Positions 24,927 to 33,374 of a stretch of DNA of 64,000 nt are shown here, in pieces. How positions within the stretch are numbered: the stretch's first letter is position 1; the number at the start of each line of letters is the position of its first letter. The stretch lies in NCBI RefSeq assembly GCF_018069565.1, contig NZ_JAGPNL010000005.1:186001-250000 (forward strand), in the 5' to 3' direction. The notes under the pieces were generated by a model that had not been told where the DNA came from, made no database searches, and saw only the letters and a list, made by a program, of their open reading frames with translations. The DNA comes from Streptomyces tagetis (lineage in GTDB: Bacteria > Actinomycetota > Actinomycetes > Streptomycetales > Streptomycetaceae). The translations under genes were made by a program, and so were the position numbers.

Positions 24927-25688
24927 ATGACCGCGTACTTTTTCGCTGACACCGCCGTTCTCACGGGGCGGACCCTGCGCCATGTCACCCGCAGCGTGGA
25001 CACCATCATCACGACCGTCATCACGCCGGTCGCCATGATGCTGATGTTCGTCTACGTGTTCGGGGGCGCGATCGACACCGGGTCGGTTTCCTACGTGACC
25101 TACATGCTGCCCGGCATCCTGCTCATCACCGTCGCGTCGGGCATCTCCTACACCGCGTACCGGCTGTTCACCGACATGCAGAGCGGGATCTTCGAGCGGT
25201 TCCATTCCATGCCGATCGCACGGTCGGGTGTGCTCTGGGCGCATGTCGTCACGTCTCTGGTCGCCAACCTGCTCTCGCTCGTGATCGTCGTGGGCGTCGC
25301 TCTGCTCATGGGCTTCCGCTCCGGGGCGGGAGTGCCGGCCTGGCTCGCGGTCGCCGGCATCCTGTTCCTGTTCACCCTCGCGCTGACCTGGATCGCCGTG
25401 ATCCCGGGGCTCTCCGCGGCGTCGGTCGAGGGCGCGGGCGCGTTCGCCTACCCGCTCATCTTCCTGCCGTTCATCAGCTCGGCGTTCGTGCCCACGGAGA
25501 CCATGCCCGCGCCGGTGCGCTGGTTCGCCGAGCATCAGCCGGTGACGTCCGTCGTCGACACGATCCGCGCTCTGTTCACAGAGCAGCCCCTCGGCGACGG
25601 CATCTGGATCGCCCTCGCCTGGTGCGTCGGCATCCTCGTCGTGGCGTACGTCTTCGCGATGGCCTCCTATCGCCGGAAGACCGGCTGA
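24927..25688 (+). CDS. ABC transporter permease, DrrB-like (ABC-2 type)
   Basis: 253 residues with six hydrophobic segments. An ABC-2-type permease: the first segment TIITTVITPVAMMLMFVYVF is followed by the family's extracellular loop, and a C-terminal LPFISSAFVPTETMPAPVRW motif is typical of the DrrB/NodJ group. With the adjacent ATPase it should form a 2+2 exporter. The gene opens with unusually A/T-rich codons (TAC TTT TTC GCT). It follows the ATPase gene by 9 bp and precedes merR by 15 bp. Confidence 0.92.
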   Translation: MTAYFFADTAVLTGRTLRHVTRSVDTIITTVITPVAMMLMFVYVFGGAIDTGSVSYVTYMLPGILLITVASGISYTAYRLFTDMQSGIFERFHSMPIARSGVLWAHVVTSLVANLLSLVIVVGVALLMGFRSGAGVPAWLAVAGILFLFTLALTWIAVIPGLSAASVEGAGAFAYPLIFLPFISSAFVPTETMPAPVRWFAEHQPVTSVVDTIRALFTEQPLGDGIWIALAWCVGILVVAYVFAMASYRRKTG

Positions 25689-25703
25689 GGCAGTCTGAGA
25701 GCC

Positions 25704-26495
25704 ATGCTCACCATCAGCCGGCTTGCGGCGTACGCCGGGGTGACGGTGCGGGCGGTACGCCACTACCACCGGATCGGCCTGATGCCGGAGCCGGAGCGCG
25801 ACCGGTCCGGGTACCGGGCCTACGACGCCGGCGCGGTCGTGCGACTGATCCGGGTCCACGTCCTGGCGGATGCCGGTGTGCCCCTGGCCCGGGTGCAGGA
25901 ACTCCTCGACGCCGGCCCGGAGGAGTTCGCCGACAGCGTCCGGGAGATCGACAAGGACCTGCGCGCCGAGATCCGGCGCCTCCAGGGCACCCGCGAACGG
26001 CTCGGCCGGCTCGCCGCCGGAGAGCACCTGGCGCTCCCGCAGAGCGTCGTGGGCTACCTCGACCGGCTGCGCGGACTCGGCGTCGAGGAGCGGTACATCG
26101 AGATGGAGCGGGATGCCTGGATCATGATTGCCGCCCGGACGCCGCATCTGATCGACGACGTGATCGCCAAGAAGCACGAGGAACTGGACGACCCCGACAT
26201 GGTGAGGCTCTACGGCCTTCTCAGCGGGGCACTCGACTGGTCGGCCGACGATCCGCGGGTGGTCGAGGTCGCCGACATCGTGGAGCGTCTGATGACGCGC
26301 GCCGTGGAGGCCGGCGAGACGGGTGCCGACGGCTTCGACGACCAGTTCGTCGACCTGCTGGACTCGACCATGGTCGAGTCCTCACCGGGCGCCGAGCGGC
26401 TGGTGGCGATCCTGGAGGAGCGGGGCTGGAGGGGGTGGACCCGCGTCGAGCGAGTGCCTGCCGACAGGCTCGCCACCGAGCCGCCGCCCTCGTGA
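25704..26495 (+). CDS. MerR-family transcriptional regulator
   Basis: 263 residues. The winged HTH is MLTISRLAAYAGVTVRAVRHYHRIGLMPEP and the wing holds RDRSGYRAYDAGAVVRL; a coiled coil follows at about residues 85-105. The ~150-residue C-terminal part lacks a Cys metal site and probably senses a small molecule, perhaps the transporter's substrate. It is last in the ABC operon and presumably activates the TTGACC-N9-GGTCAA promoter upstream of the ATPase, giving autoregulated drug export. That link is inference from position. Confidence 0.9.
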   Translation: MLTISRLAAYAGVTVRAVRHYHRIGLMPEPERDRSGYRAYDAGAVVRLIRVHVLADAGVPLARVQELLDAGPEEFADSVREIDKDLRAEIRRLQGTRERLGRLAAGEHLALPQSVVGYLDRLRGLGVEERYIEMERDAWIMIAARTPHLIDDVIAKKHEELDDPDMVRLYGLLSGALDWSADDPRVVEVADIVERLMTRAVEAGETGADGFDDQFVDLLDSTMVESSPGAERLVAILEERGWRGWTRVERVPADRLATEPPPS

Positions 26496-26585
26496 AGGCA
26501 GGTCAGGGGCCTGGCAAGACGTCACCCCCGGCGGTCTGACCACCGCCCGGGGACCGGACACGGCGGTGAGTGCCGAGAACCCACA

Positions 26586-26661
26586 GGCACGTACGTCCGC
26601 GAGGAGTCGGTCTTCTACGACGGCGAGTCATCGATCCACAGCGTGGTGCGCCCGGCCTGAG
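26586..26661 (+). repeat. 76-bp direct repeat, copy 2 (orphan NlpC/P60 3' end)
   Basis: Copy of 23802-23877 with two substitutions. It encodes the last 25 codons of the hydrolase in frame with its stop but has no gene body in front. It lies 25 bp upstream of the TDT transporter gene. Confidence 0.95.
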
Positions 26662-26686
26662 GCGGGGGGCTCTCTAGGCTCGGCGC

Positions 26687-27691
26687 ATGGCATCGCGCAC
26701 CTCTGCTCTGCGCGCCTGGTGGGCGCGGAGGCCGCCGGCGGCCGGAGCCGCCGTGATGGCGACCGGCATCGTCTCGGTCGCCCTGCACCTCATCGGCCAC
26801 GAGAGCCTGTCCCTCGTCGCGCTGGCCCTGGCGTGCGCGGCCTGGGTCGCGCTCGCCGCCGGTTTCGTCGTCCTGCTGGTGCGCGACCGGGCGAAGTGGG
26901 CGGCGCAGGCGGGGACGCCGGGCGCGCTCACCGCCGTGGCCGCGACGACCGTGGTCGGCACCCGGTTCGCGCTGCTCGGCGCCACGCCCGTGGCGGCGGT
27001 GCTGCTGGCGCTGGCCGCGCTGCTGTGGCCGGTGCTGCTGGTGCTGGTCGTACGGCGCTGGGGGCGGCGGATGCCGGGGGCGGTCTTCCTGGGCTGCGTG
27101 GCCACCGAGGGGCTCGCCGTGCTCGGTGCCACGCTCTCCGCGACCACGTCGACGGCGTGGCCGGCCCACGCGGCGCTGGTGCCGTTCTGGCTGGGGCTGG
27201 CGCTCTACGCGGTCGCGCTCTTCCGCTTCGATCCGCGCGAGGTGGCCCGGGGCGCCGGGGACCAGTGGGTGGCGGGCGGCGCGCTCGCCATCTCGGCGCT
27301 GGCCGGGGCCAAGCTGCTCATGGCGGCCCAGGCCGGACCGTATCTGTGGAACGACGACGCGGACACGCTGCTGCGTCACGTCACCGTCGTCGTACTCACC
27401 CTCGACCTCGCCTGGTACGCGGTGCTCCTGGTCTCCGAGGTGGTGTGGCCCCGGCTCCGCTACGACGTGCGCCGCTGGTCGACGGTGTTCCCGCTCGGCA
27501 TAACGGCGGCGGCGACGCTGTCGGTGGCCACCGCCGTCTCCGTGCCCTGGCTGACGCATCCGGGCCGGGCACTGGTGTGGGTGGCGGTGGCCGGCTGGCT
27601 GGCGGTCGCCGTGGGGGCGGTCGCCGCGGCCCGGACCGACCTGCGGTCCCTCTCCGCCGGGGCGGGGCTCAGGTCCACAGCACCGCGATGA
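26687..27691 (+). CDS. TDT-family (TehA/SLAC1-like) transporter or channel
   Basis: 334 residues, about ten TM helices. The first helix AAVMATGIVSVALHLIG and the late FPLGITAAATLSVATA match the repeated P-x-G/T-G-I-type motifs of the tellurite-resistance/dicarboxylate-transporter family. The substrate is not predictable; members carry anions, C4-dicarboxylates or tellurite-related compounds. ATG at 26687 begins 25 bp after the right-hand direct repeat, so its natural promoter may have been displaced by the cassette. The 3' end overlaps the convergent small membrane gene by 23 bp. Confidence 0.8.
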   Translation: MASRTSALRAWWARRPPAAGAAVMATGIVSVALHLIGHESLSLVALALACAAWVALAAGFVVLLVRDRAKWAAQAGTPGALTAVAATTVVGTRFALLGATPVAAVLLALAALLWPVLLVLVVRRWGRRMPGAVFLGCVATEGLAVLGATLSATTSTAWPAHAALVPFWLGLALYAVALFRFDPREVARGAGDQWVAGGALAISALAGAKLLMAAQAGPYLWNDDADTLLRHVTVVVLTLDLAWYAVLLVSEVVWPRLRYDVRRWSTVFPLGITAAATLSVATAVSVPWLTHPGRALVWVAVAGWLAVAVGAVAAARTDLRSLSAGAGLRSTAPR

Positions 27692-28022
27692 AGATGTTCG
27701 CCACGGTCAGCAGGCCGACCAGGCCGAAGAGCGGCTTGTCCACCTTCTCGTCGTCGCGCTTCACGTAGACCAGGCCGAGGATCACGATCAGCACGGCGAG
27801 CTTGACGCCGATCTTGACGTTGTCGACGAGGCGGTCGTCGGCCTGGTTGAGGCCGACCAGGACCGCTCCGGTGACCAGCATCGTCAGGGCGCCGTGCAGC
27901 ATGGCCGGGGTGAAACGGGCGGTGCCCTGGCCTATGGCCTTCATCTGGGTCAGGAAGCCGCCCAGGAGCGCCGCGATGCCGATGATGTGCAGACCGACGA
28001 AAATGTGGATGAGTACGTCCAT
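27669..28022 (-). CDS. Small four-helix membrane protein of unknown function
   Basis: 117 residues, starting MDVLIHIFVGLHIIGIAALLGG, with four hydrophobic helices and the charged patch YVKRDDEKVDKP between the last two. It resembles short uncharacterised integral membrane proteins of actinobacteria; I cannot name it. The upstream 13 codons of the open frame are discarded because the hydrophobic start and usual length favour ATG 28022. Convergent with the TDT gene, divergent from the second NlpC/P60 gene. Confidence 0.78.
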   Translation of the reverse strand: MDVLIHIFVGLHIIGIAALLGGFLTQMKAIGQGTARFTPAMLHGALTMLVTGAVLVGLNQADDRLVDNVKIGVKLAVLIVILGLVYVKRDDEKVDKPLFGLVGLLTVANIFIAVLWT

Positions 28023-28468
28023 GGGGCGGAGCCTAGCCACGGGGCCGTGACCCCCCGACACCGGCCTTCCTCCGGTGTCCCGCCCCGCTCGGCCCGCGGT
28101 CCGCGCCGGTGCCCTGACCCGCTCGGCCCTCGGTCCCTCCTCGGTCCCTCCTCGGTCCGTTCTCGGTCCGTTCTCGGTCCGTTCTCAGTCCGTTCTCGCT
28201 CTTCCCGCGCGTCCCATAGCACTCCGCGGCCCTCGTGCGTCCCCGGAACCGGCGGATTGATCATCACCCTGCGGGAAGACGACGAGCCCGGACCGGTGAA
28301 ACGGTCACATGCGGTCGCCCGGCGCTGGGGTACCGACAGTTCCGCGCAAAGGGGGACCGGATCGGGACGGTGCCGCCTAGCGTCCTCCCCTGGGTGCGAC
28401 CCGGTGCGACCGGCAGACGGGACCACCCGGACGCACACATGGACGTTGTGGAAGGACGTGGATCTCTG
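28023..28468. other. 446-bp intergenic region with 11-bp minisatellite
   Basis: It contains six 11-bp tandem repeats at 28131-28196. Downstream, a less GC-rich segment (28255-28330) and a TAGCGT hexamer (28378-28383) may belong to the promoter of the second NlpC/P60 gene. No gene seen. Confidence 0.5.
28131..28196. repeat. 11-bp tandem repeat, 6 units
   Basis: CGGTCCCTCCT twice, CGGTCCGTTCT three times, CAGTCCGTTCT once, uninterrupted. A VNTR-like array. Confidence 0.92.
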
Positions 28469-29527
28469 GTGGCAGCGCATCGCAGGCGGCCACGACAGCG
28501 CGCGGCGGGCGGCGGCACGGCCCGCGCCGCCGTCACCCTCACCCTCGCGGGGGCGGCCGGCGCGACCTGCCTGAGCGGGACCGGGCACGCCGCCCCGGAG
28601 CCGACACCCGCCCAGGTGAAGGCCAAGGTCGACCGGCTCTACCGCGAGGCGGAGGAGGCCACCGAGAAGTACAACGGCGCGAAGGAGAAGGCGGACGCCG
28701 CCCGCGAGCGGCTGGACGAGCTGCGCGACGAGGTGGCCCGCACCGAGGACCGGCTGAACTCCGCGCGGGAATCGCTCGGTTCGGTCGCCGCCGCCCAGTA
28801 CCGCAGCGGCGGACTCGACCCGGCGCTCCAACTCGCCCTCTCCTCCGACCCCGACCGCTACCTCGACGGCGCCGCCCTCATGGAACGGGCGGGCACCCGG
28901 CAGCAGGCCACCCTCGGGGAGGTCCGCAAGGAGCTGCGGCAGGTCGAGCGGCTGCGCGGCGCCGCGCGCGTCGAGCTGTCCACGCTGACCACGCGCCAGT
29001 CCGAGCTGAAACGCCACCGCACCACCGTCACCGGCAAGCTGGAGGAGGCCCGCCGCCTCCTGTCCCGGCTGACCGCCGAGGAACGCGCCCGGCACGCCGC
29101 CGGCCCCGGCACCGGCCACGCCACCCGCGCCGCCGCCGACGGCCGGGAGGCCCTGGCCCCGGCCGCGCCGGCGCCCGGCTCACGCGGCGCGGCGGCCGTC
29201 GCGTACGCCTACCAGAAGCTCGGCAGCCCCTACGTGTGGGGCGCGACCGGACCGAACTCCTTCGACTGCTCGGGGCTCATCCAGGCCGCCTACCGCTCCG
29301 CCGGGATCTCCCTGCCCCGCACCACGTACGCCCAGATCGGCGCCGGCCGGCGGGTCTCCCGCGCCCAGCTCCTCCCCGGCGACCTGGTCTTCTTCTACTC
29401 CGGCATCAGCCACGTCGGCATCTACGTCGGCGACGGCCGCATGATCCACGCCCCGAACCCCTCGTCCCCGGTACGCCTCGACCCCGTCGACGCGATGCCC
29501 TTCGCCGGGGCGACCCGGGTGGCGTGA
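28469..29527 (+). CDS. Secreted NlpC/P60 endopeptidase with coiled coil (second paralogue)
   Basis: 352 residues from GTG 28469, preceded by GGAAGGACG. The N-terminus VAAHRRRPRQRAAGG parallels that of the paralogue at 22698 and decides the start over the in-frame ATG 28439. A signal peptide, a coiled coil (~50-225) and an NlpC/P60 domain follow, with Cys267 (DCSGLIQAAY), His315 (SHVGIYVG) and His327 (IHAPNP). A peptidoglycan endopeptidase, probably partly redundant with its paralogue, but lacking the long Pro/Thr linker. Its stop is 13 bp from that of the convergent response-regulator gene. Confidence 0.92.
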   Translation: MAAHRRRPRQRAAGGGTARAAVTLTLAGAAGATCLSGTGHAAPEPTPAQVKAKVDRLYREAEEATEKYNGAKEKADAARERLDELRDEVARTEDRLNSARESLGSVAAAQYRSGGLDPALQLALSSDPDRYLDGAALMERAGTRQQATLGEVRKELRQVERLRGAARVELSTLTTRQSELKRHRTTVTGKLEEARRLLSRLTAEERARHAAGPGTGHATRAAADGREALAPAAPAPGSRGAAAVAYAYQKLGSPYVWGATGPNSFDCSGLIQAAYRSAGISLPRTTYAQIGAGRRVSRAQLLPGDLVFFYSGISHVGIYVGDGRMIHAPNPSSPVRLDPVDAMPFAGATRVA

Positions 29528-29539
29528 GCCCCGGGCCCG

Positions 29540-30244
29540 TCAGACCAGCCGGCGTGCGGTCGCCCAGCGGGTCAGTTCGTGGCGGTTGGAGAGCTGGAGC
29601 TTGCGCAGCACCGCCGAGACGTGCGACTCGACCGTCTTGACCGAGATGTAGAGCTGCTTGGCGATCTCCTTGTACGCGTACCCCCGGGCGATCAGCCGCA
29701 GCACCTCGCGCTCGCGCTGGGTGAGCCGGTCGAGATCCTCGTCGACCGGCGGGGCGTCGGTGGAGGCGAAGGCGTCGAGGACGAACCCGGCCAGGCGCGG
29801 GGAGAAGACGGCGTCCCCCTCCTGGACCCGGAAGACCGAGTCGACGAGGTCCGCGCCGGTGATCGTCTTGGTGACGTAGCCACGGGCGCCGCCCCGGATC
29901 ACGCCGATCACGTCCTCCGCCGCGTCCGAGACGGAGAGCGCGAGGAAGCGGACGGGCCGCTCCGCGTCACCCATCAGCGGCGCGCAGCGGCGCAGCACCT
30001 CGACCCCGCCGCCGCCGGGCAGGTGGACGTCGAGGAGCACCACCTCGGGCCGGGTGGCGGTGATGACGGAGACCGCCTGGTCGACGTCGGCCGCCTCCCC
30101 GACGACCTCCACCCCGGTCTGCTCGGTCTGGCCGATCTCGGCCTGCACCCCGGTGCGGAACATCCGGTGGTCGTCGACGAGGACGACACGCACATGGCGT
30201 CCGCCCGCGCCGCCCGCCGCGTTCGTCTCGGTCGGCTCGCTCAT
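29540..30244 (-). CDS. NarL/LuxR-type response regulator (LiaR-like)
   Basis: 234 residues. The receiver domain has acidic pair D24-D25 and phospho-acceptor D72 (VVLLDVHLPGGGG); the LuxR HTH spans ~170-230 (LTQREREVLRLIARGYAYKEIAKQ). The ATG at 30244 overlaps the kinase stop as ATGA, so both are made together. Given a PspC-domain kinase partner and a divergent LiaF-like gene, it most likely controls a cell-envelope stress response. Targets are not visible, though a dyad at 31595-31660 between the divergent genes could be its operator. Confidence 0.93.
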   Translation of the reverse strand: MSEPTETNAAGGAGGRHVRVVLVDDHRMFRTGVQAEIGQTEQTGVEVVGEAADVDQAVSVITATRPEVVLLDVHLPGGGGVEVLRRCAPLMGDAERPVRFLALSVSDAAEDVIGVIRGGARGYVTKTITGADLVDSVFRVQEGDAVFSPRLAGFVLDAFASTDAPPVDEDLDRLTQREREVLRLIARGYAYKEIAKQLYISVKTVESHVSAVLRKLQLSNRHELTRWATARRLV

Positions 30245-31536
30245 GACGTCGTCTCCGCCCTCTCCATCTCCAGCTCGACCTCCGTGCCGCCGCCCGGCAC
30301 CGCGCGCAGCCGCGCCGTACCGCCGTTGCGCTCCATGCGGCCGATGATCGATTCTCTGACACCCATGCGGTCGGCGGGTATCGCGTCGAGGTCGAAGCCG
30401 GGCCCGCGGTCCCGTACGGACACGAAGACCGTGCGCTTCTCCACCTCGGCGTACACCTGCACCGCGCCGCCCTCGCCACCGTACTTGGCGGCGTTCACCA
30501 TCGCTTCGCGTGCCGCCTGCATCTGCGCCGCGATCCCCTCGTCGAGCGGGCAGTCCCCGACGACCACGACCTCCAGGGGGACGCCGTGCTTGTCCTCGAC
30601 CTCGGCCGCGTTCTTCTTCACGGCCTCGGCGAGGGTGGCGGGCTCCTCGTCCTCGTCCTTTCCGTTGCCCTCGGGTTTGTAGAGCCAGTTGCGCAGGTCG
30701 CGTTCCTGGGCGCGGGCCAGGCGGCGCACCTCGCCCGCGTTCTCCGCGTTGCGCTGGATCAGGGTCAGGGTGTGCAGGACGGAGTCGTGCACATGGGCGG
30801 CGACCTCGGCGCGCTCCTGGGCGCGGATGCGCATCAGCCGCTCCTCGGAGAGGTCCTGCGTCATGCGCACCAGGTAGGGACCGGCGAGCAGGGTGACGCC
30901 GACGAGGACGGCCAGCGCGGCCTGGAGGACGGAGCCGAGGTGGGCGGCGGACCCCTGGAGGACGAAGATGCCGGAGGTGCCGGCCGTCACCAGCAGGACC
31001 CCGGCCACCGTACGCAGCAGGGTGACGGTGCGCCGGTCCCGGCCGACCTCGGCCCAGCGGGCCCGGCGGGCGTTGTCCGCCTGGCGCCAGACGAGGGCGA
31101 CGCCCGCGCCGACGAGCACGGTCGGCCACAGGTACGCCTTGGCGCCGCCGCCCCCGAGGTTGACGTTGCCCACGAAGACCATGGCGACGACGACCATGAG
31201 GAGCAGGGCGACGATCTGCCCCTTGTCGGGCTTGCGGGCGACGATCCGGCGCCGCCCGTCCGGCGAGGTCTCCGCGGTGACCAGGGAGGGCGGCTTCTGC
31301 GTCTCGACCCCGCCGACACCGAGCGGCACGAAGAACCAGAAGGCCGCGTAGAGCAGGGCGCCGAGGCCGTCGGCCATGAAGAGCCCGACGAAGACGAGCC
31401 GCACCCAGACCACGGGCAGCCCGAGGTGCCCGGCGAGCCCCCGCGCCACCCCGCCGAGCCAGCGTCCGTCACTGCTGCGGTAGAGCTTGCGCGGCGGCCG
31501 CGGTTCGGTGAGAGGCGCTGCGGCGGCTTCCGGCAT
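30241..31536 (-). CDS. PspC-domain sensor histidine kinase (LiaS-like)
   Basis: 431 residues. An N-terminal PspC domain (~16-74, RKLYRSSDGRWLGGVARGLAG) is followed by three or four further TM helices (to ~224), a HisKA_3 dimerisation helix with phospho-His250 (AAHVHDSVLHTL) and a HATPase domain (AREAMVNAAKYGG; VRDRGPGFDLD). PspC modules sense membrane or envelope stress. ATG 31536 is used; an in-frame GTG five codons earlier is equally possible, as neither has a strong ribosome site. Co-translated with the response regulator. Confidence 0.92.
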   Translation of the reverse strand: MPEAAAAPLTEPRPPRKLYRSSDGRWLGGVARGLAGHLGLPVVWVRLVFVGLFMADGLGALLYAAFWFFVPLGVGGVETQKPPSLVTAETSPDGRRRIVARKPDKGQIVALLLMVVVAMVFVGNVNLGGGGAKAYLWPTVLVGAGVALVWRQADNARRARWAEVGRDRRTVTLLRTVAGVLLVTAGTSGIFVLQGSAAHLGSVLQAALAVLVGVTLLAGPYLVRMTQDLSEERLMRIRAQERAEVAAHVHDSVLHTLTLIQRNAENAGEVRRLARAQERDLRNWLYKPEGNGKDEDEEPATLAEAVKKNAAEVEDKHGVPLEVVVVGDCPLDEGIAAQMQAAREAMVNAAKYGGEGGAVQVYAEVEKRTVFVSVRDRGPGFDLDAIPADRMGVRESIIGRMERNGGTARLRAVPGGGTEVELEMERAETTS

Positions 31537-31594
31537 GACACCGATGGTCACACGGCCGTGGGAGCGCGGGCATCAGGGGCGGTCCCGGAGACTT

Positions 31595-31660
31595 CCCTGA
31601 TCTTCGGGGGGTCCCCGGCTCGAACAACCCCCGGGCACCGGCTCAGGGCCGAAATCAGGG
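31595..31660. promoter_or_regulatory. Dyad in the divergent kinase / PspC-protein promoter region
   Basis: CCCTGATCTTCGG (31595-31607) and CCGAAATCAGGG (31649-31660) are imperfect inverted copies; a third ATCAGGGGCGG occurs at 31572. Repeated ATCAGGG half-sites between the divergent units suggest a regulator-binding region. Confidence 0.4.
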
Positions 31661-31716
31661 TCCGGCCAGGGTCGCCCCCGCTGCCGCCGCGCCGCCGCGC
31701 CCGTCACCATGGACCC

Positions 31717-33129
31717 ATGTCAGATCACGAGCACGCCGCGACGGGACCGGGGCCGGGGCCCGGTGCCGGTCCGCGCCCGGCGCCGGGCGCCGGTCCGGGG
31801 ACCGCGGGCGCGACGGACCCGGCGGGCCCCGCCGGGGCGGGCGTGCCCGAGCCGCCGCACCGGTTCCGGCGCGACCGCCGGTACAAGACCCTCGCCGGGG
31901 TGTGCTCCGGGCTCGGCCGGCAGTGCGACATGGACCCGGTGATCTTCCGGATCACGCTCGCGGTGCTCGCCGCCGCGGGCGGCATCGGCCTCATCTTCTA
32001 CGGGTTCGCCTGGCTCTTCGTCCCCTACGAGGACGACGAGGAGAACGAGGTGCGCAAGCTGCTGACCGGCCGGGTCGACGGCCAGTCGCTGGCGGCCGTG
32101 ATGTTCGCCCTGGTCGGCTGCGGGGTCTTCCTGACCATGCTGAACAACGGCGGCGTGCTCACCTTCGCCGTCGTCCTCTCCCTCCTCCTCGCGGGCGCCG
32201 GGTACTGGTCGCAGCAGCGCGGCGCCCCCAGCCCCGACCCGCTCACCGCGCAGGCGGTCGCCGACGCCCCGCCGGAGGCGCAGGCGCCGCCGGTCGGCGT
32301 CACGCACCCGTCCTGGTGGCGCGACCCCCTCGTCAAGGACGGCGGCCACGTCGGCGGGACCGGGTACCTGTGGGGGCCGCGCAGTGACGCGGAGCGGCGG
32401 GACATCGACGCGGCCGTCGCCATCGGGTACGCCGCGGTGCGCGGCGCCCACGTCCGGAATCCTTACGCGCCCCCGCGGCAGGCCCCCCGGCCCCGGGGAC
32501 CGCGCGGGATAGGCGGCTGGACCTTCCTGTTCGCCCTGGTCGCCGCCGGGCTGGGCACCGGCCTGACCTGGGACCACCAGCCGCTCGGCACCAGCCTCCA
32601 GACCGGACTGGCCTGCGCGCTGGCCGTCTTCGGCCTGGGCATCGCGGTCAGTGCCTTCCTCGGGCGCACGGGCGCGGGCTCCGTCTTCCTCGCGGTGGTC
32701 ACGGCGGGCCTGCTGGCCGGTTCGGCGGCGCTGCCCAAGGACGTCGGCACCCGGTGGACCGAGTCGACCTGGACACCGGCCGCGGTCTCCGACGTCCGCG
32801 CGCGGTACCACGTGGGCACGGGCAGCGGCACCCTCGACCTGTCCGGGCTGAAAGTCGCCGAGGGGCAGACGGTGAGCACCCGGGCGGGCGCCGGGCTGGG
32901 CCGGATACGGGTGATCGTGCCGCCGGACGTGACCGTGCGGCTCACCGTCGACGTGGGCGTCGGCGACATCCAATTGCCCGGCGACGACCCGAAGGACGTG
33001 GACGTGACGCCGGACCGGCACCAGGAGACCACCCTGAAACCGACCCCGGGCGGCAAGGCCGCCGGCACCCTCGACCTCGACCTGCGGGTCGGCATCGGAC
33101 AGGCGGAGGTGAGCCGTGCTGCGTCATGA
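31717..33129 (+). CDS. PspC / LiaF-like membrane protein
   Basis: 470 residues. A Gly/Pro/Ala-rich start leads to a PspC domain (RFRRDRRYKTLAGVCSGLG ... FYGFAWLFVPYED), then three or four more TM helices. The C-terminal extracytoplasmic beta-rich domain (GTLDLSGLKVAEGQTVSTR; VGVGDIQLPGDD) resembles the LiaF C-terminal region. In LiaFSR systems LiaF restrains the kinase, and its divergent placement next to a PspC-domain kinase and LuxR regulator suggests the same here. ATG 31717 is selected from the conserved start; the upstream open frame is a shadow of the kinase gene. Confidence 0.85.
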   Translation: MSDHEHAATGPGPGPGAGPRPAPGAGPGTAGATDPAGPAGAGVPEPPHRFRRDRRYKTLAGVCSGLGRQCDMDPVIFRITLAVLAAAGGIGLIFYGFAWLFVPYEDDEENEVRKLLTGRVDGQSLAAVMFALVGCGVFLTMLNNGGVLTFAVVLSLLLAGAGYWSQQRGAPSPDPLTAQAVADAPPEAQAPPVGVTHPSWWRDPLVKDGGHVGGTGYLWGPRSDAERRDIDAAVAIGYAAVRGAHVRNPYAPPRQAPRPRGPRGIGGWTFLFALVAAGLGTGLTWDHQPLGTSLQTGLACALAVFGLGIAVSAFLGRTGAGSVFLAVVTAGLLAGSAALPKDVGTRWTESTWTPAAVSDVRARYHVGTGSGTLDLSGLKVAEGQTVSTRAGAGLGRIRVIVPPDVTVRLTVDVGVGDIQLPGDDPKDVDVTPDRHQETTLKPTPGGKAAGTLDLDLRVGIGQAEVSRAAS

Positions 33130-33352
33130 GTTCCAGCCGGGACGGCTGGTCGCCGGGGCCTGTCTGCTCACCGCGGGCGTCCTCTTCGCCGGGGACGCGG
33201 CCGGGGTGTGGCGCGTCCCGCGCCTCGCGCTGGTCCCGCTCGTCGTGGGCGGCCTGTTCCTGGCGGGCGCAGTCGGCATGGTGGCCGGGTCGGTGCGCAG
33301 GCGCCGCCGCGCCGCCCGCCGGGACGCTCCGCCGACCCGCATCCGCACCTGA
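33116..33352 (+). CDS. Small two-helix membrane protein
   Basis: 78 residues. Two hydrophobic helices (LVAGACLLTAGVLFAGDAAG and LVPLVVGGLFLAGAVGMVAG) are followed by an Arg-rich tail (RRRRRAARRD). GTG at 33116 lies inside the 3' end of the PspC/LiaF-like gene, with GGAGGTGA in front. This 14-bp overlap implies translational coupling and a role beside that protein in the envelope-stress unit. Function not known. Confidence 0.78.
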   Translation: MLRHEFQPGRLVAGACLLTAGVLFAGDAAGVWRVPRLALVPLVVGGLFLAGAVGMVAGSVRRRRRAARRDAPPTRIRT

Positions 33353-33374
33353 CGGTGCCGCCGGGGGCCGACGA

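Larger units (their letters stand above)
23878..26585. mobile_element. Repeat-flanked ABC transporter-MerR cassette (putative insertion)
   Basis: A 2.7-kb segment with three co-directional genes and their own MerR-type operator, enclosed by 76-bp direct repeats. The left repeat is the natural end of the NlpC/P60 gene; the right one is a detached copy lying immediately before the next gene. Removing one repeat plus the cassette restores a ~30-bp spacing between the hydrolase and the TDT gene. No integrase or transposase is present, so mobility is inferred from the repeats only. Confidence 0.6.

Noticed and set aside
26586..26661. The orphan NlpC/P60 tail considered as a pseudogene remnant.
   Set aside because: Only the last 25 codons are present at near identity, and the pairing with the intact gene 2784 bp away fits a direct repeat made by insertion better than decay of a full copy.
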